DNA of 64,000 bases, from the NCBI GenBank assembly GCA_036677505.1, contig JAVBWK010000013.1, positions 22,012-86,011 on the forward strand, given 5' to 3'. The position numbers and the translations under genes are program-made. Positions 1 through 8,265 of this stretch are shown here, one piece after another. Source of the stretch: UBA2227 sp036677505 (lineage in GTDB: Bacteria; Bacillota_I; Bacilli_A; Erysipelotrichales; Erysipelotrichaceae). Every line of letters begins with the position of its first letter. The stretch's first letter is position 1. The notes below the pieces were generated by a model, which saw nothing but the letters and a program-made list of their open reading frames with translations, ran no database searches and was not told where the DNA came from.

Positions 1-1470
1 GATTTGGTCATCACTTCGGACAATAAGGTCATTGGCATTGCCGGAGTCATGGGCGGGGATGATTCGAAAATCGATGAATCGACCACCGGGATCATCATTG
101 AAGTTGCCAGTTTTTCGCCGGTATCCATTCGTAATACATCGCGCCGCCTGGATTTGATTACGGAAGCGGCTTCACGCTTTACCAAAGGCATCGAGCCCTT
201 AGCCCCCTTTAAAGCCATTGATCGGGCGATTCAGTTGCTGATTGAACTTGCGGATGCAAGTGATATCGAAGAAACCGTTACCTATGGAGATGTTGGTTAT
301 CAGGAGAGGAAAGTAGAGGTAACGCTGAGTCATGTCAATTCGCTGTTAGGTACTTCACTTACGATGGATGAAGTCGTCGATGCGTTGGACCGTTTGTACT
401 TAAATCCGGTCGTTGACGGGGATGTGATTACGACGACGATTCCTTCCTATCGGATGGATCTGGTGATTGCTCAGGATCTGATCGAAGAAGTCATCCGTAT
501 TGTCGGTTATCACCGTATTGAAGCGACGTTGCCGCTGATGCCTCAGACGATCGGGTTGCTCAATGATCAGCAGATCAAGCGTCGCAGCATCCAGAAACTG
601 CTGACCTCTTTGGGTTTGCAGGAAATCGTTTCTTATACGCTGGTGAAAGAGTCACTGCTTCATGGAGTGATGGCGATGGCCGACCCGATCGCATTGGCTT
701 CTCCGTTATCGGAAGAGAGAAAATATGTCCGAAACAATCTTTCGTTGAGCGTTTTGGACGTCGTTGCCTATAATCAGGCGCATAAAAATGAAAATTTCAA
801 TGTATTTGAGCTGTCTCAGGTTTACGGTAAAGCCGGGACCCAATGGCGCTTGTGTGTAGCACTTAGCGGTGAGCTATTAGGAAATCCGTGGTCAAAACAG
901 TCGGTCAGGGCGGATTTCTTCGCTCTGAAAGGATTGCTTGAAGCAGTCTTTGCCCAATTGGGATATGAGGGAAGCCGTGTGCGTCTGAGTCGAAATGATA
1001 AGGATCATACCAACTTCCATCCGTATCGCAGCGGTGTGTTCAGTATCGGTAAGGATGTGTTGGCCGTTTTCGGTGATGTTCATCCGACGCTGGCGAAGAA
1101 TGCAGGGGTTAAAAATGTTGTTTTGGCGGAAGTATTCTTGGATGTGCTGTTGATACAGTCACCGGCCAAAATCAGGTTTGTTCCGACCAATAAATATCCA
1201 AAAGTCATCCGGGATGTGGCGTTGGTGGCGGATGTGAAACAGGAAGTCGAATCTCTGATTGCCATCATCAATCGCACCGGAAAACCATTGGTTCAGTCGG
1301 TGGAAGTGTTTGATGTGTTTTCTTCCGATGAGCTTGGATCGGATAAAAAGTCCGTCGCTCTTTCGATTTGTTATCAGGCCAAGGACCATACACTGACTGA
1401 GCAGGAGGTAACCGGAATGCACACGGATATACTACAGCAGCTGGCGAAGGCTGGGGCGGTATTGCGGTGA
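1..1470 (+). CDS. pheT: Phenylalanyl-tRNA synthetase beta subunit, 3' part
   Basis: This gene runs in from the left edge, so only the C-terminal ~489 residues are present; full-length PheT is about 800. PheT pairs with PheS to charge tRNA-Phe in the cytoplasm. The visible part begins in the B3/4 editing region (GIAGVMGGDDSK, then NTSRRLDL), continues through a B5-like domain and the inactive catalytic-like domain (YTLVKESLL), and ends in the anticodon-binding FDX-ACB domain (NKYPKVIRDVALV, then AKDHTLTEQEV). The stop overlaps the GTG start of the next gene as GTGA, which suggests translational coupling. Identification is firm; only the 5' truncation by the window is odd. Confidence 0.95.
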   Translation, partial: DLVITSDNKVIGIAGVMGGDDSKIDESTTGIIIEVASFSPVSIRNTSRRLDLITEAASRFTKGIEPLAPFKAIDRAIQLLIELADASDIEETVTYGDVGYQERKVEVTLSHVNSLLGTSLTMDEVVDALDRLYLNPVVDGDVITTTIPSYRMDLVIAQDLIEEVIRIVGYHRIEATLPLMPQTIGLLNDQQIKRRSIQKLLTSLGLQEIVSYTLVKESLLHGVMAMADPIALASPLSEERKYVRNNLSLSVLDVVAYNQAHKNENFNVFELSQVYGKAGTQWRLCVALSGELLGNPWSKQSVRADFFALKGLLEAVFAQLGYEGSRVRLSRNDKDHTNFHPYRSGVFSIGKDVLAVFGDVHPTLAKNAGVKNVVLAEVFLDVLLIQSPAKIRFVPTNKYPKVIRDVALVADVKQEVESLIAIINRTGKPLVQSVEVFDVFSSDELGSDKKSVALSICYQAKDHTLTEQEVTGMHTDILQQLAKAGAVLR

Positions 1471-2285
1471 AGGGCTGGGCTTTGGTGACCGGAGCTTCAT
1501 CCGGGATCGGACGGCAGTTGGCCATGGATTTGGCCAAAGCCGGATATGGCAGTATTCTATTGGCCCGCCGTGAACAGCAGCTGATCGAACTACAGAAAGA
1601 AATTTCTGATCGTTACAAGATTCACTGTCTTACGTTGCCATTGGACTTGGCGGCGGATGACAGTATCGATCAAATCATCAGTTTTATCCGATTACATGAT
1701 GTTGAGATTTCGGTGTTGATCAACAATGCCGGATTCGGTGATCACTCGCCTTTTGAAGATGCCGATATCAAGAAGCTGACCGCGATGATCAACCTCAACT
1801 GTACCAAGCTGGTCGAGCTGACGCATGCGATGGTTCCCTTGATGCCTAAGGGCTCCTATATCATGAATGTGGCTTCACTGGCCGGATTTATACCAGGTCC
1901 GCTGATGACGGTGTATTATGCGACTAAAGCGTTTGTGCTTTCGTTTTCTCAGGCCATTCATACGGAACTTTTGCCGTTTCAGATTTCTTCGAGTGCATTG
2001 TGTCCCGGTCCGGTCCATACCGAGTTTGGTAAAGTGGCTTCGACCGGCGAGGTGGCAGCGTTTGATACGATCAGCGCTCAAAATGTTGAAGAAGTATCAG
2101 CGTTGGCACTCAAGCAGATGTTTAAGCGTAAGCAGATCATCCTGACGCATCCGACGCATAATTTCGTGGTGTTTTTACTGAGATTTGTGCCGCGCAGTAT
2201 CGTCGGTCCGATCGTTTATAAAGCACAGGGAAAGCGATTGGCGAAGAAAAAATCGGATGATTCCTCAGCAGCGAAACAAGGCTGA
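1467..2285 (+). CDS. Short-chain dehydrogenase/reductase (SDR)
   Basis: A 272-residue classical SDR oxidoreductase, probably cytosolic and NADP(H)-dependent. The sequence shows the Rossmann cofactor motif TGASSGIG near residue 8, NNAG near 88 and the catalytic YYATK, with the upstream Ser in NVASLAG. The C-terminal tail is basic (KAQGKRLAKKKS). Length and motifs match the YqjQ/DltE-like branch of SDRs, but the substrate cannot be inferred. The GTG start overlaps the pheT stop by 4 nt, so it is probably co-transcribed and coupled. There is no sign of disruption. Confidence 0.85.
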   Translation: MKGWALVTGASSGIGRQLAMDLAKAGYGSILLARREQQLIELQKEISDRYKIHCLTLPLDLAADDSIDQIISFIRLHDVEISVLINNAGFGDHSPFEDADIKKLTAMINLNCTKLVELTHAMVPLMPKGSYIMNVASLAGFIPGPLMTVYYATKAFVLSFSQAIHTELLPFQISSSALCPGPVHTEFGKVASTGEVAAFDTISAQNVEEVSALALKQMFKRKQIILTHPTHNFVVFLLRFVPRSIVGPIVYKAQGKRLAKKKSDDSSAAKQG

Positions 2286-2291
2286 GTCACA

Positions 2292-2320
2292 TTGTAAGCG
2301 GTAAATCATCGTGGTATAAT
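2292..2320 (+). promoter_or_regulatory. Sigma-A promoter for yebC
   Basis: TTGTAA at 2292-2297 and TATAAT at 2315-2320 are separated by 17 nt, with TG just ahead of the -10 box (extended -10). It lies about 30 nt upstream of the yebC start and follows the end of the SDR gene. Confidence 0.7.
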
Positions 2321-2350
2321 ATTTGAGTCAAAAAAGGAAGGTTGTGTACT

Positions 2351-3076
2351 ATGGGAAGAGCGTTTGAAGTTCGTAAGGCAGCGATGGCGAAAACTTCGGC
2401 TGCCAAAACGAAGGTGTATTCGCGTTTCGGGAAAGAGATTTATGTTGCGGCGAAAGCCGGTATCCCCGATCCGGAAATGAATGTCAGTCTGCGGCGGATC
2501 ATTGAAAAGGCCAGGGCTAACCAGGTTCCGGCCGATATCATCAAGCGGGCGATCGAGAAGGCCAAGGGCGGAGGTGCTGAGCAGTACACCGAAGTCCGTT
2601 ATGAAGGCTTTGGTCCGGGAGCATCGACGGTGGTAATCGACTGTCTGACCGATAATGTCAATCGTACCTACAGCGAGATCCGTAACTGTTTCAATAAATC
2701 AAAATCAAAAATCGGGGTTCAGGGCAGCGTTTTGCATACATATGATGCCTTAGGTATCCTTTCGTTTGTGTATGAAGATGAGGAGAAAATGTTGGAAGCG
2801 CTGATCGAGCATGAGGTCGATGTGAAGGATCTTGAGCTGGAAGACGGTCAGATGACAGTGTATGTCGAGCCGACGGATTTATACAAAGCGAAGGATGCGG
2901 TGGAATCCGTTATCCCGGAATGTGAGTTCAGTACCCTGGAAAACACTTTGTTACCGCAGGAATATGTGACGTTGAGTTCGGATGAAGAAAAACAGCTGTT
3001 TGAACGGCTGACGGGCATGATCGATGAGATCGATGATGTTCAAAACGTGTATCATAACGTCCAGTCTGAGGAATAA
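2351..3076 (+). CDS. yebC: YebC/TACO1-family protein
   Basis: A 241-residue protein of the YebC/TACO1 family. Some members are DNA-binding regulators and others help ribosomes through difficult peptide stretches. Family signatures are present: the N-terminal MGRAFEVRKAAMAK, NVSLRRIIEKARANQVP, AIEKAKGGGAEQY and YEGFGPGASTVVIDCLTDN. Length is typical (about 240). I chose the ATG at 2351 over an upstream TTG at 2342 because the family begins at this Met and AAGGAAGG lies about 10 nt ahead of it. It has its own promoter and ends at a hairpin shared with the convergent tmcAL gene. Confidence 0.93.
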   Translation: MGRAFEVRKAAMAKTSAAKTKVYSRFGKEIYVAAKAGIPDPEMNVSLRRIIEKARANQVPADIIKRAIEKAKGGGAEQYTEVRYEGFGPGASTVVIDCLTDNVNRTYSEIRNCFNKSKSKIGVQGSVLHTYDALGILSFVYEDEEKMLEALIEHEVDVKDLELEDGQMTVYVEPTDLYKAKDAVESVIPECEFSTLENTLLPQEYVTLSSDEEKQLFERLTGMIDEIDDVQNVYHNVQSEE

Positions 3077-3079
3077 AAA

Positions 3080-3096
3080 ATAGCGCAGTGCGCTAT
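3080..3096. terminator. Terminator hairpin between yebC and tmcAL
   Basis: ATAGCGC-AGT-GCGCTAT is a perfect 7-bp stem with a 3-nt loop. On the minus strand it is followed by a run of T, so it should terminate tmcAL; on the plus strand it is preceded by A6 and may act less well for yebC. The tmcAL stop codon lies inside the stem. Confidence 0.75.
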
Positions 3097-4211
3097 GGAA
3101 GAAGAATGACGGGACCCTGACTTTCGCGAGAAAGGATGCGGTCCTTTTCTTTTTTGTCAAAAACCGAGGCATAGATTTGGGTGGCTTTGTGTTCCATCCG
3201 CCGATAGGGCAGAGGGATTTGGTTAAAGCGGGAGGCAACTTTGATTTCTTTCTCTTTGTACATCTGCAATGCATTGAGTCCCTGTGAGTTAAATCCCAGC
3301 ACGCGCAAGGTATCGATCGGAGGCAATTCTTTCACTTGCTTTTTGGTATGATGCAACAGCAGGTGGACCATCGTACGCTGAATACGGGCTTTACTGTAAC
3401 GGCGGTTGACGCAGGCATCAATGAAGCCATCGGCATCATCATGAATCATGGCTTGTCTGATCATATGTGACTCGATGCCCTCGCTGACCAGAAATACTTC
3501 CTGTAAGTATGCTTTCGGCAGTGTCAAAAGGATATGTCTGAGCAATGGGTAGTACAACTGCCAGTCCGGATATACCATCTGATGTTCAAGGGTTTGCATC
3601 GGTGTCATATTGGCGATCTCTTTGTGTTCTTTGAGAGCTTTTCGGATGGCCGTGGCACTGGCAATCGAACTGTCGGTGTCGATGCTGTGATAACTGTTGG
3701 TGCGCTGGATGGTATGGGGTGTTATTTGAAAATGTTTCGCGGCCCGGCAATAACCGATACCCAGAATATCATTGGGATCATACTCACCGGATAACAGTCC
3801 GATGGCTTTGGGATAGCTCAGTCCGCTGCGCATGCTTTCTTTCAGACCGTCGATATTTATGTTTAAATCGGCGATTTCCTTGATGGTCTGCAGATCGTTG
3901 GATTCACTGCCAAAGACGATATCGCTCGCCTGGGCCAAAGCCAGTATCTCGACCGATTTATAAGCAAAGGTCTGAGCACTTTGGGTGGCATAGGCAATGG
4001 GCAGTTCGATGACAAGATCGACACCGTGACGCAGGGCGGTTTCGGTGCGCGTCCATTTATCGGTGATGGCCGGTTCGCCGCGCTGAACGAAATGTCCGGA
4101 CATGACCGCAACTAAAACATCCGGCTGGGTCAGTTTCCGGGTTTGTTCGATATGATATTGATGTCCGTTGTGGAACGGATTATACTCGGTTACGATTCCG
4201 GTAATTTTCAT
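3093..4211 (-). CDS. tmcAL: tRNA(Met) cytidine acetate ligase (YlbM/TmcAL)
   Basis: A 372-residue nucleotidyltransferase-fold protein. In Bacillus, TmcAL makes N4-acetylcytidine at the wobble position of elongator tRNA-Met from acetate and ATP. The N-terminus MKITGIVTEYNPFHNGH carries the HxGH-type adenylate-binding signature (HNGH), and VAVMSGHFVQRGEPA and DLVIELP follow as in the family. SSIASATAIRKAL matches the later conserved region. Length is close to the usual ~400. It is convergent with yebC and divergent from the hydrolase at 4295. It stands alone as a transcription unit ending in the hairpin at its own stop codon. Confidence 0.92.
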   Translation of the reverse strand: MKITGIVTEYNPFHNGHQYHIEQTRKLTQPDVLVAVMSGHFVQRGEPAITDKWTRTETALRHGVDLVIELPIAYATQSAQTFAYKSVEILALAQASDIVFGSESNDLQTIKEIADLNINIDGLKESMRSGLSYPKAIGLLSGEYDPNDILGIGYCRAAKHFQITPHTIQRTNSYHSIDTDSSIASATAIRKALKEHKEIANMTPMQTLEHQMVYPDWQLYYPLLRHILLTLPKAYLQEVFLVSEGIESHMIRQAMIHDDADGFIDACVNRRYSKARIQRTMVHLLLHHTKKQVKELPPIDTLRVLGFNSQGLNALQMYKEKEIKVASRFNQIPLPYRRMEHKATQIYASVFDKKEKDRILSRESQGPVILLP

Positions 4212-4243
4212 GGTATCACCGCGTGTATTTTATCATATTTTCT

Positions 4244-4272
4244 TTGACTATTCACAAATTGTTTCTTATGAT
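4244..4272 (+). promoter_or_regulatory. Sigma-A promoter for the alpha/beta hydrolase
   Basis: TTGACT at 4244-4249 and TATGAT at 4267-4272 are spaced by 17 nt. A start of transcription near 4279 would exclude Met codons upstream of 4295 and supports 4295 as the translation start. Confidence 0.75.
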
Positions 4273-4294
4273 GAAAGAAAAGCGAGGTCATTTT

Positions 4295-5209
4295 ATGGAA
4301 ATCATAACGACTCAGTCGGAGTTTGACGGTCAGATCATCACATCATCATTATATCTTCCGCCTCATCCCAAAGCGCTGATCATTATTTTTCACGGTCTGA
4401 TGGAACATCGTCACCGTTATGGAGAGTTTGCACAGAAACTGTCGGATGCGGGGTATGCAGTGTTATCACCCGATCACCGCGGTCATGGGGACAGTCCTTT
4501 TGACGGGAAAGTGTATGGTTATTTTGCGGATCACAATGGCTGGCTTATCAATGTCGAAGACTTACAAAGAATCATATATCAGGCGAAAATCAAGACGGGC
4601 ATGCTCGATATCGTCTTGTTTGGGCACAGCATGGGTTCACTGTTTGCGCGCAGTTATCTGAAGCGGTATGAAAATGAATTGCGCGGAGTGTACCTATCGG
4701 GCTCATCGGCATATTCCCCAATGGTTCATGTGGGCCGTTTTTTGGCAGGCATACTTGCTCCGCTGCGCGGGAAGAAGCCGTGTCCGTTGTTGTTTCATAT
4801 GATATTTGATGCCTTCAACAAGCCGTTTGCTCCCAATCGAACGCCTTTTGACTGGCTGAGCGTGGATAAGGACAATGTCGACCGTTACATTGCGGATCCC
4901 CGGTGCGGTTTCGTATCGACGGCCAGGGGATATAAGGACCTGTTTGACGGTCTGATCGATGTCTATCGATCCAAGGACTGGTCGGTCATGCGACCGGATT
5001 TGCCAATCCGTTTTGTGACCGGGGAGTTTGATGTGCCGGCCGGATTGGAAAAGGGGGTCAGCCATGCGGTGGAAACGTTGAGAAAAGAAGGATATCGTCA
5101 GGTGTCTTCAACGATCTATCCGGGGGTCCGTCATGAACTGCTTCAGGAGCAAAACAAAGAGCAAGTCATTCAGGATTTCTTGCTCTGGTTGGAAGTTATT
5201 CTTAAATAA
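4295..5209 (+). CDS. Alpha/beta hydrolase, monoacylglycerol-lipase-like
   Basis: A 304-residue serine hydrolase of the Hydrolase_4 (serine aminopeptidase S33/monoacylglycerol lipase) type, with no signal peptide and so probably cytosolic or membrane-peripheral. Seen in sequence: an oxyanion-region motif FHGLMEHRHRY, DHRGHGDS, the nucleophile elbow GHSMGS, a late Asp in TGEFDVPAG and the His in GVRHELLQE, which complete a Ser-Asp-His triad. The start at 4295 (MEIITTQSEF) is preceded by GCGAGG and fits the promoter at 4244-4272. The last codons overlap the convergent gene's stop by 8 nt. Lysophospholipids or monoglycerides are likely substrates by family only. Confidence 0.85.
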   Translation: MEIITTQSEFDGQIITSSLYLPPHPKALIIIFHGLMEHRHRYGEFAQKLSDAGYAVLSPDHRGHGDSPFDGKVYGYFADHNGWLINVEDLQRIIYQAKIKTGMLDIVLFGHSMGSLFARSYLKRYENELRGVYLSGSSAYSPMVHVGRFLAGILAPLRGKKPCPLLFHMIFDAFNKPFAPNRTPFDWLSVDKDNVDRYIADPRCGFVSTARGYKDLFDGLIDVYRSKDWSVMRPDLPIRFVTGEFDVPAGLEKGVSHAVETLRKEGYRQVSSTIYPGVRHELLQEQNKEQVIQDFLLWLEVILK

Positions 5210-5843
5210 TCAGCCATATCAGCATTTGTAAGATGATCCAGGCGCCGGTCAGCGGCCATTTCCATTTGGGGATGATCTGGGTACTTAAGATAAAGAGGAT
5301 GGCGACGATCAGACTTGTGATCCAGTCGCGCTTGTCAAGCTGAAAAAACAGGGATATTGACGATAAGATAAGGAGTGTCGCGATCGTCAGATAAGGAACG
5401 CTCTCTTTGATGAGACGTTTTTTATGTTGTGTTTCTGAAATGGATTTGTCAGTCACCCGGATCAGTGTGAATCCATAGTTCTGAGCGGTCTTATCAAAAT
5501 ACTCTTCAATCTCCTGAGGATCCAGGTATATATGTTTGGTCTTTCCGGTCACCGTCTGATAACTGACGAACTGTTGAAATCCTTCGATGGCCGGCGAGGC
5601 ATCTCTTTCCTTTTTGCTTTGGTCTTCGGTAAATTCGCTGACTTTATGATAATAACGGATCTCTTTCTTTTTATCATCCACCGCAATTCTCAAGGTCAGC
5701 CGGACTTTAGCCGGTTCTTCATCGCTGTTTTGGCAGTCAAAAAACATATCTGAATGGATATCGGATTTGTGATGATACGTGCAGATGAAGTTCATTTTGA
5801 TCAGCTGGTCGGTCAGCTCTTTGATGATGGCATTTTTGGACAT
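5202..5843 (-). CDS. Hypothetical membrane protein
   Basis: A 213-residue protein I do not recognise. The N-terminal ~140 residues are soluble, charged and alpha/beta-like (MSKNAIIKELTDQLIKMNF; DRDASP-like segments are absent). The C-terminal third has three hydrophobic stretches (YLTIATLLILSSISLFF, ITSLIVAILFILST, WIILQMLIWLII) separated by short basic/aromatic loops, so it looks like a cytosolic domain tethered by a small membrane domain. AGAGGTGT precedes the ATG. It converges on the hydrolase with an 8-nt overlap. Codon use resembles its neighbours, so it looks like a genuine resident gene. Confidence 0.65.
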   Translation of the reverse strand: MSKNAIIKELTDQLIKMNFICTYHHKSDIHSDMFFDCQNSDEEPAKVRLTLRIAVDDKKKEIRYYHKVSEFTEDQSKKERDASPAIEGFQQFVSYQTVTGKTKHIYLDPQEIEEYFDKTAQNYGFTLIRVTDKSISETQHKKRLIKESVPYLTIATLLILSSISLFFQLDKRDWITSLIVAILFILSTQIIPKWKWPLTGAWIILQMLIWLII

Positions 5844-6016
5844 GATACACCTCTGCGATTGATTTCAGTATACCATTTGTTGATAAAAGTTGCATGTCAA
5901 TGTGATGAAACATATCATTTTATGAACATTTTCTGAACGATTGTAAGCGAACTTGTCGGTTTTTGATTTATTCAGAATAAAAAGACATTATGCGTGTTCA
6001 TTTCTGTGGATTTAGG

Positions 6017-6045
6017 TTGTCGAAATGTTAAAATTCCGTTAAAAT
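6017..6045 (+). promoter_or_regulatory. Sigma-A promoter for the ABC importer operon
   Basis: TTGTCG (6017-6022) and TAAAAT (6040-6045) are spaced by 17 nt, about 40 nt before the binding-protein start, which has AAGGAGG ahead of it. The ~240-nt space upstream (5844-6085) holds nothing else that I can name; no convincing Fur box was seen by eye. Confidence 0.6.
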
Positions 6046-6085
6046 ATGGTTATGAAATCGTTTACAGCGATTCTAAGGAGGAAAC

Positions 6086-7114
6086 ATGAATAGATTGCTT
6101 AAAGTGATGTTGACAGCCGTTTTATTGACATCCATTTTGATCGGTTGTACACCGGCTCCGAAAGTCGGCGGTGGTCAGCTGGTTGTTTATTCGCCGAACT
6201 CAGACGGTGAAATCGAAGGTTTATTGTACTACTTTGGTGACAAGTATGATGTTGAAATCCAACTTCAATCCATGGGTACCGGTGAAGTTTTGTCTAAGTT
6301 GCAGGCTGAAAAAGAAAATCCGCAGGCAGACGTTATGTTTGGCGGTATGAACTTGGGCGTTTGGACAAACAATAAAGATTTGTTCCAGGCTTACACTGCA
6401 AAAGATGATGACAAATTGCCGGAAGGCTATCAAAACAAGACCGGTTTCTTCACCAACTACTTACTGTCGGGAAGCAACTTGTTGGTCAACACAGATTTAG
6501 AAGCTCAATTGGGAATTACGATTACAAGTTATGCTGATTTATTGAATCCGTTGTTAAAAGGGAAGATCGCGATGGGCGATGCTACCAAATCTTCAAGTGC
6601 ATTTGCTCAGTTGACCAACATACTGTTAGTCAAAGGCGGTTATGACAGTGCTGAAGCTTGGGATTTCGTTAAGCAGCTGATGGTTCAGATGGACGGAATC
6701 ATGATCGGTTCATCTTCGGCCATTTACAAAGGCGTTGCACAAGGTGAATATGTCGTCGGTTTGACGTATGAAGATCCTTCGGTTGCCTTGCTGACTGATG
6801 GTGCCAAGAATGTACGCGTCGTTTATCCGACAGAAGGTGCTGTCTGGTTGCCCTCCGCATCCGCAATCGTTGCCGGTGCGAAGAACCTTGACAATGCCAA
6901 ATTGTTCTTGGATTGGTTGATTTCTGAAGAAGGTCAGACCAAGGTGGCCAGCCTGACCAACCGACCGGTCAATACCAGTATTCCCAACACCAACCAATAC
7001 ATGAAGCCGTTTTCTGAAATCAAGTTGGTATTTGAAGATATCGAATACGTTGCTAACAACAAAGTCGCATATCAAAAGAAATTTGCGGATCTGTGGGCTG
7101 AAGTCAATCAATAG
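6086..7114 (+). CDS. ABC transporter substrate-binding lipoprotein (ferric-iron/organic-anion type)
   Basis: A 342-residue lipoprotein that would capture the substrate outside the membrane and hand it to the permease encoded downstream. The signal peptide ends in a lipobox (LIGC, Cys near 21). The mature part has the type-2 periplasmic-binding fold typical of the FbpA/AfuA/PhnS group: QLVVYSPNSDGE, MGTGEVLSKLQAE, ADVMFGG, then GLTYEDPSV and WLPSASAIVAGAKN. Members of this group bind Fe(III), 2-aminoethylphosphonate, sugar phosphates or thiamine, so the ligand is open. It is first in an operon with an ATPase and a fused permease, and is led by a strong RBS. Confidence 0.85.
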   Translation: MNRLLKVMLTAVLLTSILIGCTPAPKVGGGQLVVYSPNSDGEIEGLLYYFGDKYDVEIQLQSMGTGEVLSKLQAEKENPQADVMFGGMNLGVWTNNKDLFQAYTAKDDDKLPEGYQNKTGFFTNYLLSGSNLLVNTDLEAQLGITITSYADLLNPLLKGKIAMGDATKSSSAFAQLTNILLVKGGYDSAEAWDFVKQLMVQMDGIMIGSSSAIYKGVAQGEYVVGLTYEDPSVALLTDGAKNVRVVYPTEGAVWLPSASAIVAGAKNLDNAKLFLDWLISEEGQTKVASLTNRPVNTSIPNTNQYMKPFSEIKLVFEDIEYVANNKVAYQKKFADLWAEVNQ

Positions 7115-7139
7115 TTTTTAAAAAAAGGGAGAATGAGAT

Positions 7140-8264
7140 ATGAGTGTGAACATCAAAATCCGTAATGCTGTCAAACGCTACGGTAATAATACGATTATCT
7201 CGGATCTGTCGCTGGATATTAAGGAGGGTGAGTTCTTCACCCTCCTTGGTCCATCGGGATGCGGGAAAACAACGCTTTTAAGAATGATAGCCGGATTTAA
7301 CAGTATCGAAGGCGGCGATTTTTATTTTAGCGAGAAGCGTATCAATGACCTAGACCCGGCAAAGCGAAATATCGGTATGGTTTTCCAAAACTATGCGATT
7401 TTTCCGCACCTTACGGTTAAGAAGAATGTTGCTTTCGGTTTGACCAACCGTAAGATTTCAAAAGAGCAGATGGAAATCGAAACGCAGAAGTTCTTGGAGT
7501 TGATGCAGATCGCTCAGTTTAAGGACCGGATGCCGGAAAAACTTTCCGGCGGTCAGCAACAAAGGGTTGCGTTGGCCCGTGCTTTGGTCATTCAGCCCGA
7601 TGTGTTGCTTATGGATGAGCCGTTGAGTAATCTGGATGCCAAGCTGCGTGTCGAAATGCGTACAGCTATCAAGAATATTCAGCACAATGTCGGAATTACG
7701 ACCGTTTATGTTACTCATGATCAGGAAGAAGCGATGGCGGTCAGCGATCGGATTGCAATCATGAAGGATGGTTTTATCCAGCATATCGGTACACCGAAAG
7801 ATATTTATCAGCGACCGGCCAATCTGTTTGTTTCATCGTTTATCGGCAGGACCAATCTGCTGGATGCGCAGTTGGCGGTTGAAGAGGGTAAAGCCTTTAT
7901 TGTGTTTGACAGCGGGTTCAAAGTAGCTTTGAACAATGTCAAAGAAGAGTATAAGAAAAACGGTAAAGTCAAAGTTTCGATCCGTCCGGAAGAGTTCATT
8001 ATTCTTGATGACAGCTCGAAAGGAATCAAAGCCGTAATCGAGGACAGTATATTTCTGGGTCTCAATACTCATTATCAGGTCCGGTTTGAAAACGGAGGCC
8101 ATGCGGAAATCGTTCAGGAATCACGCATTGACAGTATCACGCCGCCGGGAACCGAGATTTATCTGACCGTGAAAGCTGAGAAAATCAATGTATTTACAGA
8201 AGATGGCTTGCATAACTGTCTGACGGGTGTACGAAACGATTACGAACAATATGTGGGTAAATAG
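7140..8264 (+). CDS. ABC transporter ATP-binding protein (FbpC/PotA type)
   Basis: A 374-residue ATPase that powers the importer from the cytoplasmic face. Visible motifs are Walker A GPSGCGKTT (about residue 37), Q-loop FQNYAIFPHLT, signature LSGGQQQ, Walker B DVLLMDEP and H-loop VTHDQEEA. After about residue 240 comes the TOBE-like C-terminal regulatory domain (KVSIRPEEFIILDD; GTEIYLTVKAEKINVF), usual for the iron, spermidine and phosphonate importers. It lies 25 nt after the binding-protein gene and is followed after 1 nt by the permease gene, forming one operon. Confidence 0.92.
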   Translation: MSVNIKIRNAVKRYGNNTIISDLSLDIKEGEFFTLLGPSGCGKTTLLRMIAGFNSIEGGDFYFSEKRINDLDPAKRNIGMVFQNYAIFPHLTVKKNVAFGLTNRKISKEQMEIETQKFLELMQIAQFKDRMPEKLSGGQQQRVALARALVIQPDVLLMDEPLSNLDAKLRVEMRTAIKNIQHNVGITTVYVTHDQEEAMAVSDRIAIMKDGFIQHIGTPKDIYQRPANLFVSSFIGRTNLLDAQLAVEEGKAFIVFDSGFKVALNNVKEEYKKNGKVKVSIRPEEFIILDDSSKGIKAVIEDSIFLGLNTHYQVRFENGGHAEIVQESRIDSITPPGTEIYLTVKAEKINVFTEDGLHNCLTGVRNDYEQYVGK

Positions 8265-8265
8265 T